Assembly (NCBI RefSeq): GCF_026914265.1
Contig: NC_069135.1
Span: 3,613,001-3,677,000, forward strand
DNA: 64,000 nt
Direction: 5' to 3'
DNA from: Mya arenaria
Lineage: Eukaryota > Mollusca > Bivalvia > Myida > Myidae
The notes under the pieces: model-generated
Databases searched by the model: none
Seen by the model: only the letters and a program-made list of their open reading frames with translations
What the model was told of the DNA's origin: nothing
Made by a program: the position numbers and the translations under genes
In this document: positions 1 to 11,667 of the stretch, in pieces
Layout: every line of letters begins with the position of its first letter
Numbering within the stretch: position 1 is the first letter of the stretch

Positions 1-2120
1 TTGTGCGTTTGTTATCTGTTTATTTAATATAACATAACCCTTTAATACTTTAATAAGAAAATATTTAATTTCAAGCATTTACCAAAACTTTAAGACCGTA
101 AACTTATAACAATCAGTTCGTTCTTGAGATAAGAAAGACACTGTATATCAATGATATTTTGATTCATTTCTGGTAGAAACTTGTGTTTGTATACATTTTT
201 GTGAATGTGGGTGTTAAACTAGCACGACAACACTACACAATGTTCATCGTTTGTATATAAGACAATTTAGGAAAACTTTGAATCATAAATAACAATAAAA
301 GTAACTTTCCTGTCTAGGTAAGAACTCAAACTTTACATTGCCGAGTAACCATAGAATTGAATTGCAGTACCTTCTTCATGAAGATCTAAAGAAAGTATGC
401 GAAAAAGCGATTTGTAGGAAACTGCTTTCCGTCAGAAAATGCTTTTCAACCAGTGTAGGTATGAAGGAACAGGGTTTGAACTGGCAGCCTTCCATAACCA
501 AAGCTACCACTAGGCTATGCATGTGGTAGTTAGGCCAAATAATTGTACGCTGACAGATTTTTTTTACGATTTTTGATATGGCAAATCCTTCGCGTACAAA
601 TTGTTTTGAACCACAAGTGGGTAGTTATTCTGATCGGGATTCCGGGTTAAAGCAAATTGCGTCTATAAAATATCATAAATATAAGAAATATTACCAGGTA
701 ATGTTATTTTATATTAGTTCCGTACACAAAAAAATAAATATTCAACTTATTAATATGAGTTTGATGTGTTTTTCTTCATTTCATACTGTCAAAACATAAC
801 AATATATACATGAAGGGCACCTGCAAGGCTGCGGTTCACAGGTAACAACAATTGGAACACTTCGACAATGATCTATCTCGAGGTCTATCTCAAAGCTTGC
901 TAGAGATGCTCGAGTTGTTACGCTTGGCATCATCGTTGTCTGTGTCAGTCAAGTTTTGTTTTATTGGAAAGGTAAATCCTGTGTTTTTAATGCATTTATT
1001 GCTTGTTTTGTGCAAAATATCTTTACACTTACATAGTAAAATATGTATATAAACCTTTATTATCAATTTCAAACACAAAATACTTCGCTAAATACAATTT
1101 CAATGTTTTTTAAAAATCTGTTTTTGCACAAATCCGTTTTGATGTTAGGGATTGGAGGAATTCTGTATAAAACGTCTATTATTTTAGACTATATGACAGA
1201 AAGCCAAAATACAGAGTGAAGCGTAATGTTATTTGTACAAGCATTATGAAAATATTTTATAAATCAATCATGTATTTGTGTTCAATCTTCAATAATCGAT
1301 AGTAATTGTCGGATTCCCAACACCAGTAAAAATGGTACGAGTTTTATTGAGTACGAATAAGATCATCAACATAATATTTTCCGGCCATCGCCCAAAATAT
1401 AACAGTCAAGTAGTATGAGGTAAAATGGTATCAATTTATGCAATTATATTTTAACAATGTCTTTTATTTTTAAAACATAAATAATGTCAAATTACGCCAG
1501 CGTCTTACCGAAAATTTCCGTTTTTGGAACAGTGCATTCGGCGGCCATTTTTATACGGAAATTCAATATGAAATACGAGTTTTCATTGAAAACAATAATG
1601 CAAGTTCATGCACACTATGTGTCTTACGTTCTTAGTACTCCGTAAACAATACCTGCAAAATATGTCACCACAAAACCCCTGAAATAAACAATTTTCTTTG
1701 AATGGGTACCCCCGACCTTGATGATCCGAGGATGTAAGCGGCCAAAATATTTGATTGGTTCTGCTATAGAAACTTTGACGTCATTCCATAATTAGCTTAA
1801 GAGGGATATTCAAAAAGAGAGTACATGTATACATGGGACAGAGCCGAGTCCGGTGTAACCGGCGAGCGATAAAAGTTAAACTTTCTTGACGAGTTGAGTC
1901 GTTTTTCATGTTTATCACTATATTTTCTTCGTTTTAAACACAAAAATAAAGTTTCATAACATGTCAAGAGACTTAATCGTTAGACGTCCAGATGAACTAC
2001 TTCTTCATCAGGGATGCAGGCACATATTATAACATATCGCAGCTGTATCAGAAAGACAGTCAAAACTGTACTGTATTCAAACAATTAATCTTTCTCCACC
2101 CATCATCGTTTTAATTTTAC
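1..2120. other. Intergenic, no gene recognised
   Basis: AT-rich sequence with only short open frames (at most 73 codons), none with recognisable domain content or splice-flanked coding character. I see no RNA gene, transposon terminus or long tandem repeat here. It may be the flank or intron of a gene outside the window. Confidence 0.5.
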
Positions 2121-2139
2121 AATCGGATCAATATTATTT

Positions 2140-4772
2140 TTCTTCTTCTTCTTGTTCCATATACTGAGCTGGGCCCTTCAAAGAGCGTAAGTAGCTCAAC
2201 GAGACTAGGCGTGGTGGTGGCGCACAGTGTCTCAGATGTTAAAATTCGCACAGTGTCTTAAATGTTAAGATTTTTAAAACTATATACAGTGTCATGTCTG
2301 GTGAAGAAGTGTCAGGTTACTCCGCTAAGAGCAACCTAAATGCATCTATGGTGGGCGCAGATACTGTGCTGGCAGGTAAGAGGTTCCATTCACGCACTGT
2401 CCGTGGGAGGAAGGAGTTTGCCAGTACCTGGTCTGTTATTCGCTCCTGGAATAGCCGGTGTTGGCCCCTGGTTCGGGCATCGCCACTTTGGAGGTACCTG
2501 TCTGCGTTGATGTCTACAAGGTTGTTGCGGATTTTGTACATCATGGACAACCGGCTGTATTTTCGACGCTGTTCGAGGGACTCCCAGTTAATGTCTTTTA
2601 TCATGTTGGAGACGCATCCTGGGATCTTTGTAGAAAAGTCGTTGAAGACAAACCGGGCTGCTCTACGCTGGACCTGCTCAATGGCTTTGGTTGCTGCATT
2701 TTCAAGTGAGGGGCAGACCATGGCATTGTATGAAGCTTCCTTGACAGGTGGCGTGCATTCCCTCAGGTTTCTGCGTAGGAATGCCAGTGTCCGGTTGGCC
2801 TTGCTTGTGATGTTGACTATGTGCTTCTCCCAGGTGATGCTTTCAGTGATGGTGACTCCAAAGTATTTGCTGGCATCAACTACTTCAAGTGTGTGGCCAT
2901 GGAGACTGTATTTGGTGTCTATGATTTTTCGACAACGAGGGGCGATTCTGATGACAGTACATTTAGTGGGGTTGAAGCTCATTTGCCACTTTTCTTCCCA
3001 CTTTTCCAGTGCCGCGAGGTCTTCCTGGAGGGGTTGTGCATCATGGTCGCTCTCGATCACCTTGAAGGCTGCACTGTCGTCATCAAATAACTTAGATGAT
3101 GATGATTTGATCACGACTGGGAGGTCATTGATGAAGGCTAAAAACACCAGAGGACCAAGGACTGTCCCTTGCGGAACGCCGGATAGTACATCTGCTGTTC
3201 CTGACTTGGCACCATGAAGAACGACTTGTTGTTTTCGGTTTCTTAGGAATGATTGTACCCATCTCTTGACGTTTCCCCTAACACCGTAGTGGTCCAACTT
3301 GTGCAGTAGGCGGGCATAGAGGACTTTGTCAAAGGCTTTGGCAAAATCCAATAGAATGACATCTACTTGCTTCCCTTTGGCAGTGTTTGAGGCGATTTCT
3401 TGGATTGTGGTAAGGAGCTGTGTCTCACAGGAGCGTCGCTTACGGAAACCGTGCTGGTTGTCGCTCAAAATGTTGTGCTCATCGAAGTGCTGCATGACAT
3501 TGCTATGCACTATGTGCTCGAAGAGTTTGCACATTATGGACGTCAAGGACACTGATCTTTAGTTAGATGCTTGGTGTCGGTCGCCCTTCTTGAAAAATGG
3601 GACTACCGAGGCATCCCGCCAGTCTTGAGGTACATCAACTAGGTTAAGCGAAAGCTGGAACAGCTTTGCTAAGGCAGGGACTAATTCTGTAGCAGCTGCT
3701 TTCAGGATGATGGCTGGAAGCTCATCAGGACCAGGGGCTTTCTTAGTCTTGAGGTTAATCAGCAGCTTGTGTACACCCTTCCAGTCAACTGAAATGTTCG
3801 GCATAGATGGTATGCCGCTTTGTCCCATGTATGGAATGTTGGTGGTATTTTCGCGGGTGAATGCAGAGACAAACTGATCGTTAAGAATGTTAGCTCTGGC
3901 TGCATTGCCGCTCTGGAGGAAACCATCCTTGTTCTTCAAAGGTGCAACACCAGTACTTTCCTGTCCCTTGCTTTTGAAGAAGACCCAAAACTTCTTTGAG
4001 TTGTCCTTGAAGTCTTTACTGACTGTGTCCACAAGGAATTTCTTGTTGGCCTTGCATATCTGGTATTGCACTTCTTTCTGCAATCTCTTGTACCTATCTA
4101 AGTCCCGTTTCTGGTTTGATATTCTCGCCTTTTTATATGCTCTCTGTTGTTTTTTTCTAATTGTTCTTTTAATTTCGGTGTTCATCCATGTGTTGGTGTG
4201 TCGTGATGTTGTCATTTTGCAGGAACCCGTTTTTCAATGGTTGTATGTATGGTGTTCTTTAATCTTGCCCAGGAATCTTCAATGGAGGAATCGTTCATGT
4301 TTATTATGTTTGATAGGTCTGATAAATTGTCCTTAATGCCTTGGAGGTCAACTTTCTTCCATAAAAAGATCTTCCTTCTTGGTGGTTTGGGACGACTAGC
4401 ACTGATGGTAGTATCAAATAGAACAATATCGTGGTCACTGTTGCCCATGGAGGGCATGGGTTTGCATCGTTGTTTGAAGCTGGGGTGTGTTGTGAGTATG
4501 ATATCCAAGGTGTTATGTTTTCTCGTGGGAAAGTCTACGAGTTGCTCAAAGTTGTTGTCTGATATTATATCAAGGAATGATTGATTGACCCTAGAAGGGT
4601 ACTGATTTCCAGCTATGGATAGGTTTTTCCAATCTATGTCTGGGAGGTTGAAATTTCCAGCTATTATGAGTATATTCCTCTTTGCTAGTTTTCGTAGAGT
4701 AAGAAAATCTTCTTTGACAGATAAAAGGTAATCTTCTTCTACTTTGTTTGGTGGTCTGTACCATCTGTAACG
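2140..4772 (-). mobile_element. 5'-truncated non-LTR retrotransposon (CR1/Jockey-type LINE)
   Basis: On the minus strand the element reads C-terminal half of an APE-type endonuclease, linker, reverse transcriptase and the thumb/C-terminal region. Its 3' end is at the left, finishing in a short GAA-type microsatellite at about 2140-2155, typical of CR1-like tails. The 5' side is cut near 4770, inside the endonuclease, as expected from incomplete reverse transcription. The coding region is interrupted by a one-base frameshift near 4213 and by a TAA stop at 3559-3561, so it is dead. The clade is judged from motif style only. Confidence 0.85.
2317..4215 (-). pseudogene. LINE reverse transcriptase
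   Basis: This region continues the LINE polyprotein. A lysine/arginine-rich linker (about 4215-3800) precedes the RT fingers (KKAPGPDELP, FFKKGD) and palm motifs: QHGFRKRRSCETQL, LLDFAKAFDKV, SGVPQGTVLGPL and a catalytic box reading FDDD where FADD is expected. The C-terminal part ends with RRAARFVFNDF and EWNLLP motifs seen in CR1/Jockey proteins. One in-frame TAA (3559-3561) replaces the Tyr of the usual SNYRPVSL motif; the frame is otherwise open to the stop at 2317. The FDDD substitution would itself damage catalysis. Confidence 0.9.
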
Positions 4773-4781
4773 CCGTACCAT
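4212..4781 (-). pseudogene. LINE endonuclease C-terminal half
   Basis: The 189-codon frame carries YRPPN near its start, GNFNLPDIDW (the family's GDFN active-site block with D changed to N) and the terminal SDHD motif of APE-type endonucleases. The N-terminal half with the other metal-binding residues is missing because of 5' truncation. The frame ends at 4212 because a base is missing where an AAATG string should continue into the downstream linker and RT frame. It is a relic and not expected to be active. Confidence 0.85.
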
Positions 4782-4789
4782 CTCAAATT

Positions 4790-5370
4790 ATTTATTTTTA
4801 TGCCTTTTACCTGGGGCCAATAATACAGTAATCTTACTCCCAGCTTTTACATTGAATAGTTAAATTTAAATTTAAAAAAATGTATATAATATTAAAGTGA
4901 TCTGCCATATGTATTACTATATAATAACGAACAACATTGCATTTAAATACGTTCCAGATTTACACAAATTCATTCAGACAGATTCAAAATGTTTTTCCCC
5001 GTCGCGAAATGAACGTCTCATTTGAAAATATGAACGGCATTAGCGCATCCTAGGCGCACACCAGGAGTCTCCAAATCGTCAAGTTTACTCTTTATTTCAA
5101 TATAAGAGAAAAAGTATTTAAATACGCCCCCAAATCCACCATTTCGGACTAGAAAATGTTAAAAATTCTTGGTCCCTGCAACACTTTAAACCAAATAAAT
5201 ATTGGTTATGAGGGAGGGGCGCAAGTTAGTGTTATATATGCCATCTAAGTTACAACCCTCTAACATCGAATCCTTGATTCGCCCCTGAACGGGGTCTTTT
5301 CAATAAATAAATTAATTGAATGGAAAACATTAATTAAAGAGTGCAATAACTTATAAGAGTTTCATAAAAA
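4790..5370. other. Intergenic, nothing recognised
   Basis: AT-rich sequence between the LINE 5' truncation point and the next coding-like fragment. No domain, tRNA or terminal repeat was recognised. Confidence 0.4.
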
Positions 5371-5371
5371 G

Positions 5372-5760
5372 TCACAGCACAAAAGGCGTCAAAAATCTGC
5401 TCAGCATCATTGCTATGTTTGGTTTTTGTATATAAAGCGGGTTCCACCAACATATATTAGTTGCAGATGGACTCGTTCGTGAACTCACCTCAGCTTGCAA
5501 AATATTCTGTTGGCCTGGGATGGAGCTCGATTTTGACTCCAGAATATAATCTTGTTTTCGCGTGGTTGTGTTTTTGTCAAAAACTGTTCTGAACTCCTTA
5601 CTCAACTTATTTTGCAACTCCTACGCATTGGCTTTCATAAACTAGATATTTCTAATGCGGCGGTTTCGAAGATGTCCTTGTCACCAGAGACCATTTCACC
5701 CGCTTTGAGTAGCTTCGTGTAAGCACTACACTGTATAGTTCACCGTCCACTTATCTTTTC
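5372..5760 (-). pseudogene. Unidentified coding-like fragment
   Basis: An 81-codon minus-strand frame (5372-5617) has balanced composition with Ser, Pro and Trp residues (PGQQNILQAEVSSRTSPSAT, WWNPLYIQKPN) unlike random AT-rich sequence. The plus strand just to its right (about 5700-5680) also gives a coding-like reading, so the frames conflict. I do not recognise a family. It may be an exon or a piece of a dead transposon; there is no start, splice context or partner exon that I can support. Confidence 0.25.
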
Positions 5761-6119
5761 TTGAACATAATTTTATTAACTCAGATCAGGGTAGAAAACT
5801 TGAACAAACTTTGTAAGTTTGCCAATGTCCAATGTCAAGAAGTCAAGGACAACTCTTTATCACTCCTGGGCAGTGGAAGCACTACTGAATTTGCTTGGAA
5901 CTCTTGAAGATCACTAGACGTCCAACTGGAATCCTTAAAAAAAACTGGGACACAGTGTGTGTATACCACGTAATAAATTACGTCATAAATGCTACAACGG
6001 AAGGCAATATTTTTATTCGAATGAAGATCAAAGGTCGCTGGATTAGATTATCAAAGTGCAGCCAACATGTTCTTACTGCAGGTCTACTAAAATATTGAAA
6101 TTAATACTTTCTGATGAAA

Positions 6120-7480
6120 CTTTACCCGACTGAATGGAAAACTTGCTGTATCAGGTGATTGTACAAAGTAAATGATCCAAATGATGCATCGTTATATAGC
6201 GGTATCTGTATTATGCCATGTCTATTAAAAGACTCCAAGAAATCTCGAACACTCGTGACATTAATAGAGCTCAAATTGGATTTCAACCCAATAAATAAGA
6301 ACTGACCACATGATTGTGTTAATAAAATCCAAAAATATCTAAATATTATAAATGGAAGAAAGTTTTTGCATGTCTTGTAGATAATTCTAAGGCTTTTGAC
6401 ACGGTGATACATTCAATTATTTAAAAAAAATGTGATCTTGGAATAAGTGGTCCTTTCTGTACAATTATAAAAATACATGTACTATAGTTACTATATGCAC
6501 CTTAGAGTTGGTGTTCCTCACAGAAAAGTCCATGCCAATAGGAAAAAGACAATGTGATAGTCTAAGTCCCAACTTTTTTCAACTATTTTTAAACACTCTA
6601 CAAAATCTGTTTTAATGACACAGATTAACAGATTTTCCTAACAATTCTAACTTGAGCTGTTTACTATATGCCGATTACCTTGTATTAATATCAACTAGTG
6701 GAAATGGTCTACACAGTTGTCTGAATAAACTTTCCCAGTATAGTGATAAACATGGTATGACAGTAAACTTCACGAATACAAATATTGTTAACTTCTGCAA
6801 AAGTGGGCGGATTTCAAAAACAAAATATTTCTATGAAGACAGTATAAAACTAAAGATATCTATGAATTATATTCTCAACATCTGACACATTCTCTCATTG
6901 TCAAAATAATCCTTAAAAAGGAGCATCTAAAGTTAATTTCAAATTACGTTATGTTTTGGCTACTTTACCCCAGATGTTAAAACATCTCTTCATCTATTTA
7001 AACATCGATACCTTTAAACCTGTGGCATGGTGTCAGTGAAGTTTGGGGAACTTTAAATACAAACTCTTTCAGACTTATTAAACCTGAGTTTGATATTTCA
7101 AATATAGTACTGATATGCCTTGCGATAAACTTCACTTGATTTTTTATAAATATGTCATTGGTGTCCACAAAAAGGAAGTCACATTCCAATGCTTATTGAT
7201 GTAGTGAAGTATTTTTATCTGATACTGACAGATTGTTGTATATTTACAAGGCTATGGCAATGACTAAACATTTACACCAATGAATTAAGACTAATTTTAT
7301 CAGTCAGATTGAAACAATGCATATGTTAAATTGCATTCCATTTTTACACAGATAACAATGGGAAACATGTTTAATTCTTTTTACCAGCTACTATGCTTAA
7401 GTAATTTGTGTTTGAAAGATCAGAATAAAGCTTGTTTTGCATTTAAAACAAGTTTTCTTATCGTATCTTATGAATACAAA
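6120..7480 (+). mobile_element. Heavily decayed LINE reverse transcriptase fragment
   Basis: Plus-strand readings in several frames recover RT landmarks in the right order: a GFQPN block near 6280, VDNSKAFDTV near 6390, the catalytic region LLYADYLVLIS at 6655-6690 (YADY where YADD is expected), then NFTNTNIVNF and a C-terminal EVWGTLN block near 7040. Several frame changes and stops separate them, so the copy is old. The same general type of LINE, better preserved, occurs at 60.8-64.0 kb. Ends are approximate. Confidence 0.7.
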
Positions 7481-7489
7481 TCTGTTATG

Positions 7490-8440
7490 TTTTGCTGTTT
7501 AACATGAAAGTTTTTTTTATCATTTAACTATTCCCCGGTCAACAGTATGAACTGTTTCCCTTATACGCTACATATAACAGCATATGTATATGCGCTTTGT
7601 TCAAATTAAATTTTGATCCCTTGGAGTGGAGATGACATTCTGAACTGTTCAGATGTCATTCCCTCAACCTCGGGACACCAGCTTTGACTGTTATTAAAAT
7701 AACCATGAGATAACGGCATATTGTCATATTTAGCGCAACGTCATATATCACCGATTACGATTCTTTGCATTATATTGTAAACAGTAATATTTCGTGATAA
7801 TTCTGACTAGAGACATACGTGCTTCACCATGGAGGCTGTAACCAACATTTAGGAGTAGGTTCTTGAAAGAGAACGTACTATGCAGAAACTAAAAAAATGG
7901 CATTTTACGGAACGCAAACTCTTACCAAAGAGTCGGGTAGTATAGAACATGAATGAGTTTTCGTGACGCAAGGTGGTATGACGGTGCCACCTTCTGGTAG
8001 ATGAGGCGCTTTGGACCTCGAGCTTCATTCGCCAAAACTTACACACCTAATATATGCTATTTTTTACAACTGTTACTAGTTTCCTTTTTGAAAGTATGGA
8101 CTTACTGAAATATGTTTTGGTGCATTCGTCAGAATCGATCTACGTTAAAATGATGAACAGGAAATTTGAAAAATCCTCAACATAATTTTGCACATTTTCA
8201 TTCTTGAGAAATCATTTTAATGCATGTATTTTTTACGTTTTGTCTCTGTAAGCCTCAGCATCGTGCCTTTAAACATGGTCTTTATTGGCTATTGGCTTCT
8301 CTGTTTCAATATGACTCATTAGTTTTCGTTGTATCATACATTTAAAAGAGTTGGTATAATATTTTATATTTGGTGATATTTAAATCTGAAATTTTGTTTG
8401 CTGAATAATTCCAAGCCAAAAGAAGATATGTCAACACTAC
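7490..8440. other. Intergenic, no gene recognised
   Basis: AT-rich. A GC-richer patch around 7960-8030 (CACCTTCTGGTAGATGAGGC) looks like part of a dispersed repeat, but I cannot delimit it. No coding potential was recognised. Confidence 0.35.
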
Positions 8441-8575
8441 TTATTTCTGAATCAGATTGTAGAGGCAACACCATAATGTATATCAGGTATCCAACATAGA
8501 TCTCCAACACCTTACCCTTCTAAAAAGCATTAGTCAAGATCTAAAAGAAGAAAAAAAATCAAAGGTAGATACTAC

Positions 8576-8690
8576 TGTAAAATCATTTATATTCGTTGGC
8601 TTGATATTTCGTGGTTTGCCAAAAAAAAAAAAACAATTTCGTGGGTACTTGAATTCGTGGTTTTCAAATTTTTGAAAAAAAATAAAATAA
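8576..8690. repeat. Short dispersed repeat with TTCGTGG words
   Basis: Three copies of a TTCGTGG-type word (ATTCGTTGGC, TTTCGTGGTT, AATTCGTGGTT) around an A-rich run. This resembles a short non-autonomous repeat familiar from mollusc genomes. It lies just downstream of the decayed convertase exon 3. The family assignment is from memory and weak. Confidence 0.3.
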
Positions 8691-8906
8691 TCGAAACTGC
8701 GATCGTCCAAGATCGTCTGCATTATCTCCACGCCCTGGCCCGTGATTTCCGTCTTCTACGTCACTTGGTTTATGACACTCGCTAAAGTGGTACGACATGT
8801 CAATTATCACAGATGAAAAGCAAATACAAACAACACAACCATACAGAAAATATACTTGATAGGACTTTGGCTCGATTGATGCTTTTTTAGACATATAAGA
8901 TCAACC

Positions 8907-9407
8907 TTTAAAGGGGCTGTCTCACGTATGATAAAATAGCGGAAAAAACCCGGAAAAATTGTCGAAAACTGACATAAACTTGGCATCGATGTGTACAATG
9001 CATTGAAACTTACTAACTGATGTACCACATAGTTTACAATTTTAAGTTTAGCAGTTATTTCGTATTTTTTCCATTAAAAAAGATTACTGGGTATGTCTAC
9101 CAGGTAGAATTCATTCCTTATGCGTGATTGGCTAGTCGGTGTTATCACGTGATATTACCGAGGTAGGTGTATAACTTAATTATGTCACTTGATTAGAATA
9201 AGCCTTTGTAGCTCAGTGAGTAAGACACTGGGTATCAATTTTGGCGACGCGGGTTCGAACCCGGTCTCCGACACATTTTTTTTTACATTTTGGTACTTTT
9301 TTACAATTATGATATCAAAGCATAATACATTCCATTAGATAATTGTCCTGAGATTCGTTACAGAAAAAAACTTTTTTGGTGCCAATCTGTGACACAGTCC
9401 CTTTAAA
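8907..9407 (+). mobile_element. MITE-like element with internal tRNA-like promoter
   Basis: Imperfect terminal inverted repeats: TTTAAAGGGGCTGTCTCAC at the left against the reverse complement TTTAAAGGGACTGTGTCAC at the right. The orthologous point in copy A intron 3 (about 16142) has no insertion, so the element is bounded by an empty-site comparison as well as by its ends. It carries a tRNA-like segment at 9202-9273. A second, truncated and inverted copy lies at 24584-24900. Confidence 0.75.
9202..9273 (+). repeat. tRNA-like segment (pol III A and B boxes) inside the MITE
   Basis: Box A-like TAGCTCAGTGAG at 9209-9220 and a perfect box B GGTTCGAACCC at 9252-9262, with tRNA-like spacing. The acceptor ends do not pair convincingly and the anticodon arm is poor, so I read it as a tRNA-derived internal promoter and not a functional tRNA. 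The repeat at 24.7 kb has the same segment in inverse orientation with a damaged B box. Confidence 0.65.
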
Positions 9408-9739
9408 AATAAAACACAACAAATTGTTACTTCTGCTAATCGTCCTTTCCAAAGGAATAAGAGGGAAAATATAGATAGAACATGGACAAAACACTAGAAT
9501 AAAGAAAACAAAAACAGAACTTTCAAGTATGATACAAAAAACTGAATACGACAGGCCACCAGTGAAATAAAACTCCTGGTTCAAGCTATTCGCATGCATA
9601 TTTTTGTTTCATTGTGCATAATAATATTTACTTCGTTTCCGCCTGATTATTATTTCATTTTTTTATCGTAGGATCAAAGATTAGAATCCGAAATATATAT
9701 CAATCTCCATTTAAGGAGTCAGTTGTTTGAAAGAACCGG

Positions 9740-10630
9740 GTTCTGTTTTTACTTACTTTTTATTTTTTGACAGACTTTTATATATCCGGAACGAATTGGA
9801 AATCTATGACATTGCAGAAAACAAACTTTTTGATTTGCTGATTAACAATATAAAAAGATCAATTCGTCACCTTAGTGCAATAACTCAATAACTGCATATA
9901 GACATAGAAGCAGATAATGAGTTCTTGCACTAAGGTGACGAATTGTAACCCACAATTGAACGAAGTTGTAGCTGGATGAATTGTAGGGATCTGTGATTGA
10001 CTACTATTTTATGCGTGCTGATATGGGCTCAGTCATTTCCAAAATGGGAAAGAAGAGCTTTCTGGGCAGTCAAGAAATTAAAAAAATAAGGCTTTAATAT
10101 ATTGCTCATGCTCCTCCAGCAATGGTGATGAGACATCCAGAATCAAGTGATGAATGTTGGCTGACGAAATCGAGTCGTTTTAAATCACATTGATGAAAGT
10201 GGTGATAGGATGTTATCCTAAGTGAATATGTTCTTACAAAGGCGATAACAGATGAGATAAAAAATAAAAACGGTTCGTGTAGACGGGCCTTGTTTTATGC
10301 GTTTGCAGACGAGAGTGACCCTACTTTTGTTATGATTGTTATTTGCTTTGACAAACACGTATTATTAGAGCAGCAGTAGGAACATATTTATGCATTATAT
10401 TGAACTTGAAGATCCCCACCAAACACTGACAGTTCGATGCATTCATTACACGGTTTGATTTGGACATGTAACTGTGAATTAAATTTTTTATCATATGGAT
10501 TTTAGACTGTGCAGTATTGTTAATGATGATAACGCTGATTTATTATCACTGTTATGTAATAATAGCGTCATTACACGACAATATAGATTTTTAAATTAAA
10601 CATTTTTTTCACTTAACAGACACGCGCTTT
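9740..10630. other. Intergenic between convertase fragment and orphan exon 1
   Basis: No coding features recognised. A short inverted pair around 9860-9945 (CAATTCGTCACCTTAGTGCA against TGCACTAAGGTGACGAATTG) makes an approximately 20-bp perfect hairpin stem with a loop of about 55 nt. It may be a foldback remnant. Confidence 0.4.
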
Positions 10631-10636
10631 AAGGAC

Positions 10637-10786
10637 ATGATGTTTAAAATAACAATACTTTTTGGAAGTCTGTGTTGTGCCTTTAGCGCTGATCAAAATG
10701 GAATTAGATACGCACTGGAAATTAATGATACCTTAGCTGTCATTAAGCTAGAAGCTTCCCGATTTGGATTTACCTACTTCAAAAAG
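10637..10786 (+). CDS. Convertase-like first exon (signal peptide and prodomain start)
   Basis: ATG at 10637 opens 50 codons ending in FGFTYFKK, followed at once by a GT donor (GTATAC). Residues 1-18 form a hydrophobic signal peptide (FKITILFGSLCCAFS). RYALEINDTLAVIKL and RFGFTYFKK match the first prodomain strands in exon 1 of A', B and C. No matching exon 2 lies before 15595, so this may be the first exon used by copy A, whose own exon 1 is gutted, or an orphan from an older copy. Its sequence differs clearly from the A' and B/C first exons, so it represents a third exon 1 lineage. Confidence 0.65.
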
Positions 10787-10789
10787 GTA

Positions 10790-11665
10790 TACATGGTTAT
10801 ATATTAAACAATTGTTTAACTTTTGTAATGGGGATAATAAAATAAAGCTATAGGTGAAGCCTCATTAATGGATATAAATAGGAACCCTTGGTTACAGTTG
10901 GTATATATGCCAATTGCTGTTCTTACCGATAGTCCATCCTCTTTCCGGAACACTACTGCCGAACCAGTCCCATTAAGTAAAGATCGTCATAACGAAAGGG
11001 GATACATCGAAATCGCATTTCTCTACAATAGAGAACAAGTAGCATACTTACTTTGATGTACATGTCAACAGACACTAGTGGATTTAAACCGTATGAATGG
11101 ACAACCAGTCCACACGACCACCGGGACTTTAACAGAAGTTGTGGATATATTGACATCTTAACGATAAATTGATAACATCATGTGATAATGTCAATCAACC
11201 ATTCACGCAACACCACAGCCGTAATCAATTTTCAATCGCGTTATAAACGCTAATGAAACTGTTTGTCTTCAAAGACGATATCTGAGCAATTATCAGCTTT
11301 TGCTGAAGGGTTCCAGCTTTTTTTTATTTTTGTTTTAACAAGGTTTACATAATAATTATTTTGTATTGAACTCGCATAAACTTTCACATATAACTATATG
11401 TATTACGACGATGTACTCTTGTTTTTATTAAGTCGAATAAACCGTCTATGCTGTTCTGTTCTTTTTTTGTTAAACACTCCTTATGATTTGCCACACTTAA
11501 TTTCGTAATTTAAAAAAGAAGTGCATTTTACAAAACTTGGGCGAGTCACTTTAAGTTTAAGTCAAATAACATGATTATGTAAATATGAGTAAGAACTAAT
11601 CTGTGTAGATTTTTCAGATTACACGATTCCGCTTATCAGTCTAAATAACACATTATTCATCAGAC
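10790..11665. other. Intronic or intergenic, nothing recognised
   Basis: AT-rich sequence following the orphan exon 1. Short open frames overlap on both strands near 10870-11160 but show no domain signature or splice sites that would make them exons. Confidence 0.4.
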
Positions 11666-11667
11666 CA

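Larger units (their letters stand above)
8456..9725 (+). pseudogene. Decayed proprotein-convertase-like fragment (exon 3, intron 3, exon 13)
   Basis: Positions 8456-8564 align with exon 3 of copy A at 15919-16029 (IVEA, GIQHR.PPTPY, SKKK) but contain in-frame stops. The following about 1 kb matches copy A intron 3 (compare 8780-8906 and 9410-9600 with 16045-16330), interrupted by a MITE at 8907-9407 that copy A lacks. A short stretch at 9684-9722 then matches the start of exon 13 (20050-20085). Exons 4-12 are missing. This is an older, internally deleted paralogue on the same strand as copy A, showing that the family has been duplicating for some time. Confidence 0.7.

Noticed and set aside
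2294-3217. 307-codon plus-strand frame
   Set aside because: Antisense shadow of the LINE reverse transcriptase.
9202-9273. Functional tRNA gene
   Set aside because: A and B boxes are good but acceptor and anticodon stems do not pair convincingly, and it lies inside a dispersed TIR element.
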